Shown here one piece after another: positions 18,579-27,096 of a DNA stretch of 34,311 nt. Made by a program: the position numbers and the translations under genes. The stretch comes from an uncultured Helicobacter sp. (lineage in GTDB: Bacteria > Campylobacterota > Campylobacteria > Campylobacterales > Helicobacteraceae). The notes under the pieces were generated by a model that made no database searches, was not told the DNA's origin, and saw only the letters and a program-made list of their open reading frames with translations. The DNA is taken from NCBI GenBank assembly GCA_949287835.1, contig CASEHV010000004.1:1-34311 (forward strand), given 5' to 3'. Within the stretch, counting starts at the first letter, position 1. Each line of letters begins with the position of its first letter.

Positions 18579-18584
18579 ATTATA
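18579..18584 (-). promoter_or_regulatory. -10 box of the PutA-like gene
   Basis: A TATAAT on the minus strand 28 nt upstream of the ATG at 18551. It sits in the 99-nt divergent gap shared with ftsW, which has its own box at 18615-18620. Confidence 0.45.
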
Positions 18585-18614
18585 TAACACAATTATACTT
18601 TTATCAAAAATTGA

Positions 18615-18620
18615 TACAAT
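18615..18620 (+). promoter_or_regulatory. -10 box of ftsW
   Basis: TACAAT, 31 nt ahead of the TTG start of ftsW, in the divergent gap. A GCGAGG ribosome site follows. Confidence 0.35.
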
Positions 18621-18650
18621 ACGAAAATATATCCTGCGAGGTTTTTTACA

Positions 18651-19805
18651 TTGCCTGATTCTAAATTATTTATTTTAGTTACTATATTGCTTGGAATCTC
18701 TGTTTGCATGAGTTATTCTTTATCATCTTATGCGGTGATATATTATAACTATGGTCAATTCCACTTTGCTTACAGAGAGCTTTTTGCCGTTGTTATTGGA
18801 ATCATCATCATGTGGTCGCTATCACATTTTAATGTAGATAAATATTTATTTGCATTTGGCATAGCGATATGTTTTATATCGTTTCTTATTATCATCTTAT
18901 TGCCATTTTTGCCAGATAGCTATGCTACGAGTGCAGGGGGAGCTAAACGTTGGCTAAGACTTCCTAATATTTCGTTAGCGCCGCTAGAGTTTTTTAAAAT
19001 CGGTTATATTATCTTTGTGGCATGGAGCTTTAGTCGTAAATTTAGCGGGGCAAATACACTCTCAAGCGCACAGCAGTTATACATTGTAATCCCACATTTA
19101 TTTGTATTTTTGGTTATATCCATTATTATTTCTGCGCTGCAAAATGACTTAGGACAGCTTATTTTACTAGCATTAGTATTTATTACCATGCTTGTGTGTG
19201 CGGGGGGACGTTTCTCTCTTTTTACAATGGCACTTGGAATCATCTCTGTGATGGGGACCATACTCATCATCATAAGCCCTCATAGGATTAAACGCGTAAG
19301 AGAGTGGTGGGTAAATGTAGAAAACATCATAGGCTCATATCTTCCTAATTTCTCAATACTAGGGGATAGTGTAGATATTGGCGGACAGGTGCAGGGTGCT
19401 TCATACGCTATATATCATGGCGGACATTTTGGTATGGGCGTGGGGAATAGCCTTGTAAAGCTGGGATATTTGGGCGAAATACACACAGATATGGTTTTAG
19501 CAGGGATTACAGAGGAGTTAGGATTCTTTGGATTATTTGTTATCGTTGCAATATTTTTCCTCATAGTTTTTAGAATCTTTAAAATAGCTTTTAGATTAAA
19601 AACAAATTTTTATCATCTTTTTTGTGTTGGTGTTGTAAGCCTTCTTAGCTTTAGTTTTATTATAAATTCTTTTGGCGAAGTGGGACTTATTCCAATAAAG
19701 GGTATGGCAGTGCCGTTTCTAAGCTACGGAGGAAGCAGCATGTTGGCATCATGTATATGTATAGGACTAATATTATCGTTATCAAAGCAGGTGGATTTTA
19801 AATAA
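18651..19805 (+). CDS. ftsW: Septal peptidoglycan glycosyltransferase FtsW (SEDS family)
   Basis: A SEDS-family membrane protein of 384 residues that polymerises lipid II at the division septum with its partner PBP. Around nine to ten hydrophobic spans are visible. Family motifs are present: GGAKRWL, the LQNDLGQ region, EELGFFG and the terminal PFLSYGGSS. The start is a TTG at 18651 with GCGAGG 11 nt upstream; no earlier in-frame start fits the gap. RodA is the alternative, but the length and the terminal motif favour FtsW. Confidence 0.85.
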   Translation: MPDSKLFILVTILLGISVCMSYSLSSYAVIYYNYGQFHFAYRELFAVVIGIIIMWSLSHFNVDKYLFAFGIAICFISFLIIILLPFLPDSYATSAGGAKRWLRLPNISLAPLEFFKIGYIIFVAWSFSRKFSGANTLSSAQQLYIVIPHLFVFLVISIIISALQNDLGQLILLALVFITMLVCAGGRFSLFTMALGIISVMGTILIIISPHRIKRVREWWVNVENIIGSYLPNFSILGDSVDIGGQVQGASYAIYHGGHFGMGVGNSLVKLGYLGEIHTDMVLAGITEELGFFGLFVIVAIFFLIVFRIFKIAFRLKTNFYHLFCVGVVSLLSFSFIINSFGEVGLIPIKGMAVPFLSYGGSSMLASCICIGLILSLSKQVDFK

Positions 19806-19818
19806 AAAGTTTTTGTTG

Positions 19819-19824
19819 TATAAT
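19819..19824 (+). promoter_or_regulatory. -10 box of the lipoprotein gene
   Basis: TATAAT 26 nt before the ATG of the LPP20-like gene, followed by a TTGGAG ribosome site. It sits in the short ftsW-lipoprotein gap, so the lipoprotein can be made independently of ftsW. Confidence 0.5.
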
Positions 19825-19850
19825 TTTCCATTATTTTTTTGGAGTTATAA

Positions 19851-20417
19851 ATGAGTTTAACTAGATTTTTGTCTTCTGTTTGTAAGGTCGCTGGTATCGT
19901 TACCATATCTGCACTTTTAGTATCATGTGGTAGCAAAACGCAAAAAAATGCAGATAATGTAAGCAGCGGTGGAGAACCTGCATGGGTAAATGATATAGGT
20001 GAGGCAAAGAAAGAAACTAATTCATTAGTAGTAGCAGTCGGGTCTGCAAAGATTTTAGATGGTAATATTAATTTTGCGACAAATCAAGCAGCACTTCAGG
20101 CGAGAGCGCAAATAGCACAAACTGTTAGTGCAAAAGTAGAGCAAGTCATAAAAGAGTTAAATCAAAGCGATGGGCTAAAAATCTCAGAAGCATCATTGCA
20201 GGCGACAAAACAAAAAGTATCAGCTAATCTACAGCAAACAGAAATAGCTAAGAAGTGGGTAGATAAAAAATCAAATCCACAGATGCTTTATGTGCTGGTA
20301 ACAATGGATAAAGATGCATACGACAGAGCGCTTAGAGCAGGAACAGAATCTTTAGACATAGATTCCTCTAAAGCTAAGAAATTATCAGACACAGTAGAGG
20401 AACTACTAGCACAATAG
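19851..20417 (+). CDS. LPP20-family lipoprotein
   Basis: A 188-residue lipoprotein with lipobox LLVSC (C26). The mature part begins with a flexible Ser/Lys/Asn segment, then EPAWVNDIG. The LPP20 core follows: VVAVGSAKI, ATNQAALQARAQIAQ, and a C-terminal strand LYVLVTMDKDAYDRAL. This order matches H. pylori Lpp20, a surface-exposed outer-membrane lipoprotein. Its end lies one base from the convergent secreted-protein gene. The exact paralogue cannot be fixed. Confidence 0.82.
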   Translation: MSLTRFLSSVCKVAGIVTISALLVSCGSKTQKNADNVSSGGEPAWVNDIGEAKKETNSLVVAVGSAKILDGNINFATNQAALQARAQIAQTVSAKVEQVIKELNQSDGLKISEASLQATKQKVSANLQQTEIAKKWVDKKSNPQMLYVLVTMDKDAYDRALRAGTESLDIDSSKAKKLSDTVEELLAQ

Positions 20418-20981
20418 CTATCTCATATAGCTATTACTATATACCTCATCTATCAATCTATAGATACCATTGATAAGTGTGGTATCTTGCTCAAACATAT
20501 TGCCATTAATAGATATATAATTAGCATTGAAAGATATGCCTACTTCTATATTCCCGGCAATATTTCCCATAGAATCCAAATAATTCATAACAATGCTAGG
20601 ATATATAGCATCGCCATCTTTTGGCACAAGGGAAGCAATGGGCAGTGCTAAAGACTCCCAATATTCGTAAGGTTGCAAGAGAAAATAGCTAAGACCTCTG
20701 TCCCCTAGTTTGCATCCACGCATAAGCTCATAACCATTCTCATATACCCTATTTGTCCTATCTGTTATAACACAAAGTTCCAACACCATAGGCTCATCTG
20801 GCAGTATTTGCGCATTGACATTTGGAATCTGTCCATAATTTTCAAATGGCATTTGCACACCATACTGCTCTGGCAATGGTGGCGGTGTGCTTACCTGCTT
20901 ATTTGATAGAGAAAAATCTGGCGCACTAGGCGAATCGGCATAAAGAAACATACATAAACATAATACAAAAAAGATTCTCAT
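20418..20981 (-). CDS. Secreted protein of unknown function
   Basis: The start at 20981 (MRIFFVLCLCMFLYA) gives a tight signal peptide; a frame from 20996 adds five residues. The mature protein, ~170 residues, has a proline-rich head (STPPPLPEQYG) and two cysteines (in ELCVITDR and RGCKLGD) that could pair. The rest looks beta-rich and ends in a Tyr/Ser tail. It is probably periplasmic or surface-associated. I recognise no family. Confidence 0.65.
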   Translation of the reverse strand: MRIFFVLCLCMFLYADSPSAPDFSLSNKQVSTPPPLPEQYGVQMPFENYGQIPNVNAQILPDEPMVLELCVITDRTNRVYENGYELMRGCKLGDRGLSYFLLQPYEYWESLALPIASLVPKDGDAIYPSIVMNYLDSMGNIAGNIEVGISFNANYISINGNMFEQDTTLINGIYRLIDEVYSNSYMR

Positions 20982-21116
20982 CACTACATTCCACAAGGCT
21001 ATTTAATACGTAATATTAATATTTTTAGTGCAATTAGTCAAAAATTAGATGATTGTTAAAGACAAGCGATATACATATATTAAAATGCTAGGAAGTAAAG
21101 TCTCTTAAGGATATAT

Positions 21117-21908
21117 ATGTTTGATGAACTACGTCCTCATCTACAGGATTTACGAAAGCGATTAATCATCTCTGTGTGTGCGATAGTTATTTGCTTTGCT
21201 GGGTGCTTTTCCTTTCATAATGACATATTTGAATTTATAAAATTACCTATACAGAAAGCATTTGAAAGCGGCGTAAATGGCAAATTAATACAAGTAGCAC
21301 CTGCGGAATATCTCTTTGTCGCTATAAAGGTTAGCTTCTTTACCGCATTTATTATATCAGTGCCGATTGTATTCTGGCAGATGTGGCTCTTTGTAGCGCC
21401 AGGTCTTTACAAGCATGAGAAAAAGCTTGTTTTGCCATTTGTTTTCTTTGGTAGCATAATGTTTGCACTAGGACTTAGCTTCTGCTATTTCGTGGTATTT
21501 CCCATTATCATAAAATATGTCCTAGCCTTTGGTAATGAAGTCATAGAGGCAAATATTTCTAGTAATGAGTATCTCTCATTTTTTATGAGAATCATGCTTG
21601 CCTTTGGATTTATCTTTGAGATGCCTGTAATGGCATTTTTCTTAGGGAAGATAGGTCTTATTACAGACGCCACATTAAAGAAGTATTTTCGCTATGCCGT
21701 GGTGCTTATCTTTATCATCGCTGCTATCGTTACACCGCCTGATGTATTATCACAGCTATTATTAGCCCTGCCTATGGTCGTGCTATATGGGGTAGCATAT
21801 CTTATTTTAGTCTTTGTCAATCCAGAATCTAAAGTCATTAAAGATGAGGAAAACAGAAAAGATGAAATACAAGAGGAAATAAAACAAGAGTTGCAACGCA
21901 AGGATTAA
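21117..21908 (+). CDS. tatC: Sec-independent translocase subunit TatC
   Basis: TatC is the inner-membrane receptor of the twin-arginine pathway, binding signal peptides of folded proteins such as hydrogenase and cofactor enzymes. The 263 residues show six hydrophobic spans, the conserved N-terminal HLQDLRKRL, VAPAEYLF, FWQMWLFVAPGLYKHEK, FGFIFEMPV and TPPDVLSQ. The last ~30 residues are a charged cytoplasmic tail. Upstream are AAGGATATAT and an AT-rich promoter region. It leads a three-gene plus-strand set with the hydrolase-like gene and ybgC; tatA/B are not in the window. Confidence 0.95.
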   Translation: MFDELRPHLQDLRKRLIISVCAIVICFAGCFSFHNDIFEFIKLPIQKAFESGVNGKLIQVAPAEYLFVAIKVSFFTAFIISVPIVFWQMWLFVAPGLYKHEKKLVLPFVFFGSIMFALGLSFCYFVVFPIIIKYVLAFGNEVIEANISSNEYLSFFMRIMLAFGFIFEMPVMAFFLGKIGLITDATLKKYFRYAVVLIFIIAAIVTPPDVLSQLLLALPMVVLYGVAYLILVFVNPESKVIKDEENRKDEIQEEIKQELQRKD

Positions 21909-21927
21909 TTACAAAAAGGGGGAGAAA

Positions 21928-22575
21928 ATGTTAGCATTACGACCAAATACTGCCATACTGCCAAATAGATTAAAGCATTATGTCAAACTACCCTATCTAA
22001 CACATTCTAATAATATTAAAAGGGCAGAATTGCTAGAGCTAAAGTTAGATTACGATAGTAAAAAGGTGGTATTTTTCATCGGTGGATTCTGTGATACATT
22101 TAGTAGGGTTATGTTTAATTTCTTTGTTACCGCTACAAAGAGGGATTTTACTCTCAATGATGAAAGCGGGTTTAATGTGGGCTATCTTAGCTTTTATTGC
22201 TATGAGTTTTTAAATGAGTTAATTCCTACACTTCTAAATGATGGCTATGAAGTCTCCATTATCTCTCATAGCTGGGGGGCTAAAAACTCGCTTAGATTTC
22301 TATTTAATCAAGACTTACCGCTAAAAGTCCTCATAACGCTTGATTGCGTCTGTCGCTTTAGTATTAAAGAGAGACCAAAGGAGCTTGGAATCTGGGAGAA
22401 TATCTATATAGAAAATAGAATCTTAAGCGATATTTCAAATATCGTTAGCATTATCGGGGGCGCTAAAAATGCCATTAGCGTAGCAGATTCTAATATTTCT
22501 GTATCACTCCCTGCAAGGCATGCTAGTGTGCGATTAATGCTAGAGAAATCAAATATTTTTCATCTAAAGGATTAG
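21928..22575 (+). CDS. Alpha/beta-hydrolase-like protein
   Basis: A 215-residue cytoplasmic protein. The strand VVFFIGGFCDTF (oxyanion-type loop) and the later IISHSWGAKNSL (nucleophile elbow of S-x-S-x-G type, H before S) are the order expected of an alpha/beta hydrolase, with LITLDCVCR as the following strand. A carboxylic-ester or acyl substrate is possible, but nothing names it. It has an AAAGGGGGAG ribosome site and lies 19 nt after tatC and 3 nt before ybgC, so it is in that operon. Confidence 0.6.
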   Translation: MLALRPNTAILPNRLKHYVKLPYLTHSNNIKRAELLELKLDYDSKKVVFFIGGFCDTFSRVMFNFFVTATKRDFTLNDESGFNVGYLSFYCYEFLNELIPTLLNDGYEVSIISHSWGAKNSLRFLFNQDLPLKVLITLDCVCRFSIKERPKELGIWENIYIENRILSDISNIVSIIGGAKNAISVADSNISVSLPARHASVRLMLEKSNIFHLKD

Positions 22576-22578
22576 GGC

Positions 22579-22992
22579 ATGAGAGATTATGTGTATTATG
22601 ATAATACCGACTGCGGTGGCATCGTGTATCATACAAATTACATTGTATTTTGCGAGAGGGCTAGGAGTCGCATTTTTTTTGATAAAGGCATGTTTCCAAA
22701 CATCGGCTACTCTGGCTTTGTGGTAAAGACATTGGAATCTACATTTATATCCCCGCTAATGCTAGGTGATACTTATGAAGTAAGAAGCATACTTTTAGAG
22801 ATAAAGCATACTTTTATGATAATAAAACAAGACATCTACAAAGTCGCACAGATAGAAAATCCCGCCCCACAAGAGGAGCTATGCTTTAGCATGACAATAA
22901 AAATGGCATTTGTGGATTTAAAAAGTAAAAAACCCTGCAAGATTCCAGATGAGGTTTTAGCGGTGCTAGAGGAATATAGAAAATCACATTAA
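22579..22992 (+). CDS. ybgC: YbgC-family acyl-CoA thioesterase
   Basis: A hotdog-fold thioesterase of 137 residues that cleaves acyl-CoA or acyl-ACP thioesters, in the Tol-Pal-associated YbgC family. The signature YYDNTDCGGIVYHTNY (6-21) holds the catalytic Asp D11, followed by the typical ERAR stretch. AAAGGATTAGGGC precedes the ATG. It ends ahead of a symmetric hairpin shared with the convergent cdtC. Confidence 0.9.
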   Translation: MRDYVYYDNTDCGGIVYHTNYIVFCERARSRIFFDKGMFPNIGYSGFVVKTLESTFISPLMLGDTYEVRSILLEIKHTFMIIKQDIYKVAQIENPAPQEELCFSMTIKMAFVDLKSKKPCKIPDEVLAVLEEYRKSH

Positions 22993-22996
22993 TTCT

Positions 22997-23017
22997 ATTG
23001 TTATAAATAATAACAAT
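22997..23017. terminator. Bidirectional hairpin between ybgC and cdtC
   Basis: ATTGTTAT-aaata-ATAACAAT is a perfect 8-bp stem with a 5-nt loop, placed between two convergent genes. It is AT-rich and lacks a long T-run, so it is a probable but not strong terminator for both. Confidence 0.5.
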
Positions 23018-23055
23018 GCTATGCGTGTTTAGAATCTTACATCTCACACAGCTAT

Positions 23056-23628
23056 CTAATCAGGATTAATAGGACTTGCGGCTTGGAAAGGAGGGACTAT
23101 TAACATAAGATTCCTTAAGCCAATATCGAATAATTCATCCACATCGCAGGTCGTGATAGAAAAGCCACTCTCTCTAGGGTTTGTAAAATATGTAATGCAT
23201 TCATTAGCATTAAGCACCATGGAACGTATCTGCACAGCCGAAGTCGTGGTAGGAATGATAGAAAACACGGTTTCAAGATTCCCACTCATTAAATCCTGTC
23301 TGCAAGACTTGCCAACAAATCTGCCTGATTGACTTATGGCAAGGCAGGTATCAGGGGAATCTGGTCGCACAAACTGCACATAACTTAGCTTTAAAAACCG
23401 CCACGGGTCTCTATTCCTAATAAACGAATCATTTACTATATCTCTAAGATTCCAATTTAGCATTCTCTCATCAATGACAAGCAAATCGCCCGAGTATGCA
23501 CTCACAATGCTAAAAGATGGCGTAAAATCTGGTAGCTCCTCTGGCAGTGGCTCTGCTGCAAAAATAGCAGAGATTCCAAAAGAAAGTCCCATACACATTA
23601 ATCCTAAAGTTTGGAATATCTTTCTCAT
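23056..23628 (-). CDS. cdtC: Cytolethal distending toxin subunit C
   Basis: CdtC forms, with CdtA, the ricin-like binding part that delivers CdtB to host cells. The 190 residues start with a signal peptide ending near AIFAA (25). The ricin-type pattern follows: WRFLKLSYVQFVRP, TCLAISQSGRFVGKSC and ECITYFTNPRESGFSITTC. It ends in PFQAASPINPD. It is the third gene of cdtABC, 12 nt after cdtB. The protein is diverged from the better-known Campylobacter form, as usual for this subunit, but its place in the operon fixes its identity. Confidence 0.9.
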   Translation of the reverse strand: MRKIFQTLGLMCMGLSFGISAIFAAEPLPEELPDFTPSFSIVSAYSGDLLVIDERMLNWNLRDIVNDSFIRNRDPWRFLKLSYVQFVRPDSPDTCLAISQSGRFVGKSCRQDLMSGNLETVFSIIPTTTSAVQIRSMVLNANECITYFTNPRESGFSITTCDVDELFDIGLRNLMLIVPPFQAASPINPD

Positions 23629-23640
23629 AACTAATCCTAA

Positions 23641-24495
23641 TTAAAATTTTCCAAATCGCACAGGGAAGTGGTCAGAGCTAAGATATGAACGCACACTAGC
23701 AGCCGCCAATATAGCCACAAGTGCAGGTAGAGGTCCCCTAGCCCCGCCCATTGTCTGCGTATTGCCAACTATCGCATAATCTAGCACCCTATTTGTCCCC
23801 CTAGTGCTAAAGTGCGTTGCGGTATTAGGCGATATGATTCTAATATTACTCGTTACTCTAGAATCAAGTCCGCTTAAAAGACTAGCTGGCTCTCTATTAA
23901 AATCCCCGGCAATAAACCACGTGATATGTGGCATATTCCTAAAATGGTCATGTATGGCAGTAACAAGTGCAGCCGCGTCCCCACCCCCGCCTGCTAGAGC
24001 ATGGATAGAGAAAAAGACATCATTGCCTATGCGAATGCCAAGTGCGGGTCGTGAGGCTTGCGGGGCTATGCTATCTTGACGCACGACTATAACCTCATCT
24101 GCCATTCTATCTGAGACTATTGCTAGATTCACTCTTCTAGCACCCACGTCAATGTCGGCATGATATATAAACACAGCGCGAGGTCGCGATGAAGTACCTA
24201 GATCCCAAATATACTCTGCCACAGGAGTGCCACCGGGTTGCACCATTCTTTGCGTTCGTCTAGCAGTATTTGGCACCGCACCTGTCTCTTGGAGGGCTAG
24301 AATGTTTAGGGGGTTATCACCTGTTATAAGTTGTCTAACGCTTACCTGCCATTTATTCTCTGTACTAGATGATGAGCCTTGTAGATTCCATGTCCCAATC
24401 CTAAAATCCTCGACATTTGCATGGCTTAACGTTACGCATAAAGACATGAGAAATAGAATCTTTTTTATAAAAAAACCTTGAAAAAACCTTTTCAT
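23641..24495 (-). CDS. cdtB: Cytolethal distending toxin subunit B (DNase I-like)
   Basis: The active subunit, a DNase I/phosphatase-fold enzyme that enters the host nucleus, breaks DNA and halts the cell cycle in G2. The 284 residues begin with a signal peptide ending near SHA (26). Catalytic residues are all seen: E70 (ALQETG), H165 (SIHALAGG), D198 and N200 (GDFNR), and D275 and H276 (SDHFP). The gene is complete and undamaged, so the toxin is expected to be active. The basic residues R79-R80-T-Q-R83 follow the usual CdtB layout. It lies 10 nt after cdtA. Confidence 0.97.
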   Translation of the reverse strand: MKRFFQGFFIKKILFLMSLCVTLSHANVEDFRIGTWNLQGSSSSTENKWQVSVRQLITGDNPLNILALQETGAVPNTARRTQRMVQPGGTPVAEYIWDLGTSSRPRAVFIYHADIDVGARRVNLAIVSDRMADEVIVVRQDSIAPQASRPALGIRIGNDVFFSIHALAGGGGDAAALVTAIHDHFRNMPHITWFIAGDFNREPASLLSGLDSRVTSNIRIISPNTATHFSTRGTNRVLDYAIVGNTQTMGGARGPLPALVAILAAASVRSYLSSDHFPVRFGKF

Positions 24496-24505
24496 GAATT
24501 ACCTC

Positions 24506-25264
24506 TTAGTTGATTACAAAAAGTGGCGGGGTACTCTGCAGTGGCGCGGTAATAATCCATTGCTGAGAAATATTGTTATTTCCACTTGATGGACTAGCTT
24601 TGGTAACACACTTAGCTAGGAATATAGAACCAAAATTCTTTTTCCTTATCACAGGCGTTTGCAGACAGGTTTTAGTGGCTTCATTTTGAATCCTCACTGT
24701 GCGATTAGAAAATGGATTTAGATTCCAAAGCTGGTATGGATTATCGCTAGAGCATGGCATGTGAATCACGCCATTTTTATATGCACTCATGCATGTGCCA
24801 GTCAAGAAATTTTGAAAGCTAACCTTGCCATCTTGATGAGTGATGATTCTCCACTGCCTTGCAAATCCTAAGTCTATACTATTAAATGGCGGGTATCCCC
24901 ATAGCCAATTCCCAACCTTTGTAGCCCACACGGTTAAGACAATATGCCCCCCACTCATGAGCGTGATGGGGTCTGAGACTTCCATATTTCGTCTCTCTGC
25001 ACTGCTACCTAAGAGAGGTTTACTATTTGGAGTATTTTGTGGCTGCATGGTGGTTTCACTAAGCAGTTTATCGACTAGATTCTGTTTTACATCTATCCCT
25101 GCAATGAGGCTAACATTCCCATTTGGCACACTTGAGGGTAGCTTTGGAGAGCTGCCTATGCCAAGATTAACCTTGCTTGTTGGAATCTTTTCTTTTGTAG
25201 GCTTTTTAGCACAAGATATTAGTAAAAGTGATATGGCAAAACTAATAAGTATATGATAAATCAT
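24506..25264 (-). CDS. cdtA: Cytolethal distending toxin subunit A, lipoprotein
   Basis: The lectin-like host-binding subunit. Lipobox LISC (C18) anchors it in the membrane. A Pro/Asn/Ser-rich linker (~20-95) precedes the ricin-type domain. The aromatic patch (TVWATKVGNWLWGYPPF, ~111-127) and the QxW-like motifs RQWRI, YQLWNL and SQQWII mark that domain. The cysteines in GTCMSA, MPCSSD, TKTCLQ and AKCVT suit disulfides. It is the first gene of the operon, with a TATAAT box at 25303-25308. Confidence 0.93.
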   Translation of the reverse strand: MIYHILISFAISLLLISCAKKPTKEKIPTSKVNLGIGSSPKLPSSVPNGNVSLIAGIDVKQNLVDKLLSETTMQPQNTPNSKPLLGSSAERRNMEVSDPITLMSGGHIVLTVWATKVGNWLWGYPPFNSIDLGFARQWRIITHQDGKVSFQNFLTGTCMSAYKNGVIHMPCSSDNPYQLWNLNPFSNRTVRIQNEATKTCLQTPVIRKKNFGSIFLAKCVTKASPSSGNNNISQQWIITAPLQSTPPLFVIN

Positions 25265-25302
25265 CTATTTGCTCTCCGATGTGTGTAACCTTTAGGTTTG
25301 GA

Positions 25303-25308
25303 ATTATA
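25303..25308 (-). promoter_or_regulatory. -10 box of the cdtABC operon
   Basis: A perfect TATAAT on the minus strand 38 nt upstream of the cdtA start, in the 80-nt gap after metX. No strong terminator is seen after metX, so some read-through from metX is possible too. Confidence 0.5.
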
Positions 25309-25344
25309 GTGAAAAAATAAAAATGAAAGTGATTTTTTGAAAGA

Positions 25345-26457
25345 TTAATCTAACAATCCCTTTATAATATGCCCATATTTTTCAATCTCCACCAAAAAAC
25401 CATCATGCCCATAATTACTATCAATAATATCTAGCGTAGAATCTTTTCCTAATTTATCCATGCACTCTTTTATATAACGCATCTCATCGATTGGGAACAT
25501 ATTATCCCCGCTAAAGCCTATTAAATGTAGTGGTGATTGTATTTGAGAAAGAGCTGATTCCAAACAATCAAACCCCAGTGAAGCATCATAAATGCTAACA
25601 GCCCTAATGAGATATAAATAACACAATGGGTCAAATAAACTTGCAAAAGTTGCGCCATTATAATCCAAATATCTCTCAATCTCAAAGCGCCCAAACATAT
25701 CAAAATGCCCATCATCTAGGACATATTTCCTAGAGAATTTATTCTGCATTGTATCTAGCGAAATATATTGCGTAAAGCCTAACATTCTGGCTATCTGCAA
25801 TCCTTTGAATCTATAATCACCATTGATTTCATAATTGCCACCATTAAAGGCGGGGTCTAGCATGATGACTTCTTTCATGACTTTATTAATAGCAATTATG
25901 TTTGGATTACTAGCATAGCTGGTAGCAATGGGTATAAACATTTTTGCAATACGTGGATACAAAATTGCAAAGCATAATGTCTGCATGCCGCCCATAGAGC
26001 CACCGACAATGGCATGTAGTGATTCTATGCCTATGTAATTTAGTAGTATTTTTATAGACCTTACCATGTCTTGAATGGTAATTAATGGAAATGAAAAGCG
26101 ATAAAAATCATTATTTCCAAATGAGCCATAAGTGGGCGTGATTGGCGAGGTGGAACCAAATGGACTTCCTATAACACTACAACATATCACAAAGTATTTA
26201 TCTGTATCAATGTATTTTCCACTGCCGACCATTTTATCCCACCAGCCGCTTTTTTTATCCCCCTCATATTTTCCCGCACAATGATGACTGCCTGTTAGTG
26301 CGTGTGTTACTAAGATGGCGTTACTTTTAGTAGCATTTAGATTCCCATAAGTTTCATACACAATTTCATAAGGTTCTAAAATTCTACCCGACGTTAGATA
26401 TAGAGGACTTGTAAAAACTGCTTTGTGAGTTTGTAAATTTAGATTTTCACTATCCAT
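25345..26457 (-). CDS. metX: Homoserine O-acetyltransferase MetX
   Basis: MetX acetylates (or, depending on the enzyme, succinylates) homoserine in methionine synthesis. The 370-residue alpha/beta-hydrolase protein shows the nucleophile S154 in GGSMGGMQ, D318 in GDNMF and H351 in NYGHDGFL, forming a complete triad. Other family marks are THALTGSHH and GSTSPITPTYG. The start at 26457 is divergent from the CetB-like gene, with a palindrome in the gap. The substrate cannot be settled from sequence alone. Confidence 0.93.
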   Translation of the reverse strand: MDSENLNLQTHKAVFTSPLYLTSGRILEPYEIVYETYGNLNATKSNAILVTHALTGSHHCAGKYEGDKKSGWWDKMVGSGKYIDTDKYFVICCSVIGSPFGSTSPITPTYGSFGNNDFYRFSFPLITIQDMVRSIKILLNYIGIESLHAIVGGSMGGMQTLCFAILYPRIAKMFIPIATSYASNPNIIAINKVMKEVIMLDPAFNGGNYEINGDYRFKGLQIARMLGFTQYISLDTMQNKFSRKYVLDDGHFDMFGRFEIERYLDYNGATFASLFDPLCYLYLIRAVSIYDASLGFDCLESALSQIQSPLHLIGFSGDNMFPIDEMRYIKECMDKLGKDSTLDIIDSNYGHDGFLVEIEKYGHIIKGLLD

Positions 26458-26473
26458 TTGTCTACTCCATTCC

Positions 26474-26494
26474 TAGAATCTTATCAAGATTCTA
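26474..26494. promoter_or_regulatory. Perfect inverted repeat in the metX/cetB divergent gap
   Basis: TAGAATCTT-atc-AAGATTCTA, with 9-bp arms and a 3-nt spacer, sits about 17 nt from the metX start and ahead of the receptor promoter. It may be an operator for either gene. AGATTCT is also a very common word in this DNA, so chance formation is possible. Confidence 0.35.
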
Positions 26495-26525
26495 TATAGT
26501 CTTGTATGTTTTTCATATTTATAGA

Positions 26526-26531
26526 TATAAT
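26526..26531 (+). promoter_or_regulatory. -10 box of the CetB/CetA-like operon
   Basis: TATAAT 24 nt upstream of the ATG at 26556, followed by an AGGAAG ribosome site. Confidence 0.5.
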
Positions 26532-26555
26532 AAACAAAACTATCAGGAAGATACA

Positions 26556-27086
26556 ATGAGAAAGTATATTGTAACACCCAATCAAACCGAGAGATTCGTC
26601 AATGGATTTCTGTTATCAAAGACAGATATAAATGGCAGAATCACATACTGCAATGAGGAATTTATAGAAATATCTGGCTATACAGAAAGGGAACTTTTAG
26701 GAAAACCGCATAATGTTGTTAGACACCCCGATATGCCCGGCACAATCTTTAGATACCTATGGCAGAGAATCTCAAAGGGCAAGGAAGTCAATGCCTATAT
26801 CAAAAACTTGGCAAAAGATGGCTCATTTTACTGGGTGTTTGCAAATGTTTCGCCCTCTCTTGATAAACATGGCGAAAGGATAGTATCATATAACTCAGTA
26901 AGAAGAAAGCCTAGCAAAGAAGGTATGTCTTTTATCACTAAATTTTACGCGGAATTAAGAAAGGTAGAAGAGGCAGGAATCGACGTAGGTCTTAGATGGT
27001 TTATAGAGTATTTCGAAAAACGTAAAGACATGTATGAAAACTTCATTTTATCCATGCAAAACGAACATACAGCACAGCAAGGATAA
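26556..27086 (+). CDS. CetB/Aer-like PAS-domain energy-taxis sensor
   Basis: A 176-residue cytoplasmic PAS protein. The Aer/CetB signature is clear: [19 protein letters not shown], then [13 protein letters not shown], then FRYLWQRIS and [10 protein letters not shown]. Such PAS domains bind FAD and sense redox state. The start at 26556 is preceded by AGGAAG; a frame from 26502 has no such site. It is followed 10 nt later by a chemoreceptor without a sensor domain, as in the two-part CetA/CetB system of Campylobacter. The C-terminal helix probably docks on that partner. Confidence 0.8.
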   Translation: MRKYIVTPNQTERFVNGFLLSKTDINGRITYCNEEFIEISGYTERELLGKPHNVVRHPDMPGTIFRYLWQRISKGKEVNAYIKNLAKDGSFYWVFANVSPSLDKHGERIVSYNSVRRKPSKEGMSFITKFYAELRKVEEAGIDVGLRWFIEYFEKRKDMYENFILSMQNEHTAQQG

Positions 27087-27096
27087 GGAGAAATAT

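Noticed and set aside
23056..25264. cdtABC as part of a mobile pathogenicity island.
   Set aside because: No insertion sequence, integrase, tRNA end or direct repeats flank it; neighbours metX and ybgC are housekeeping genes and base composition does not visibly change.
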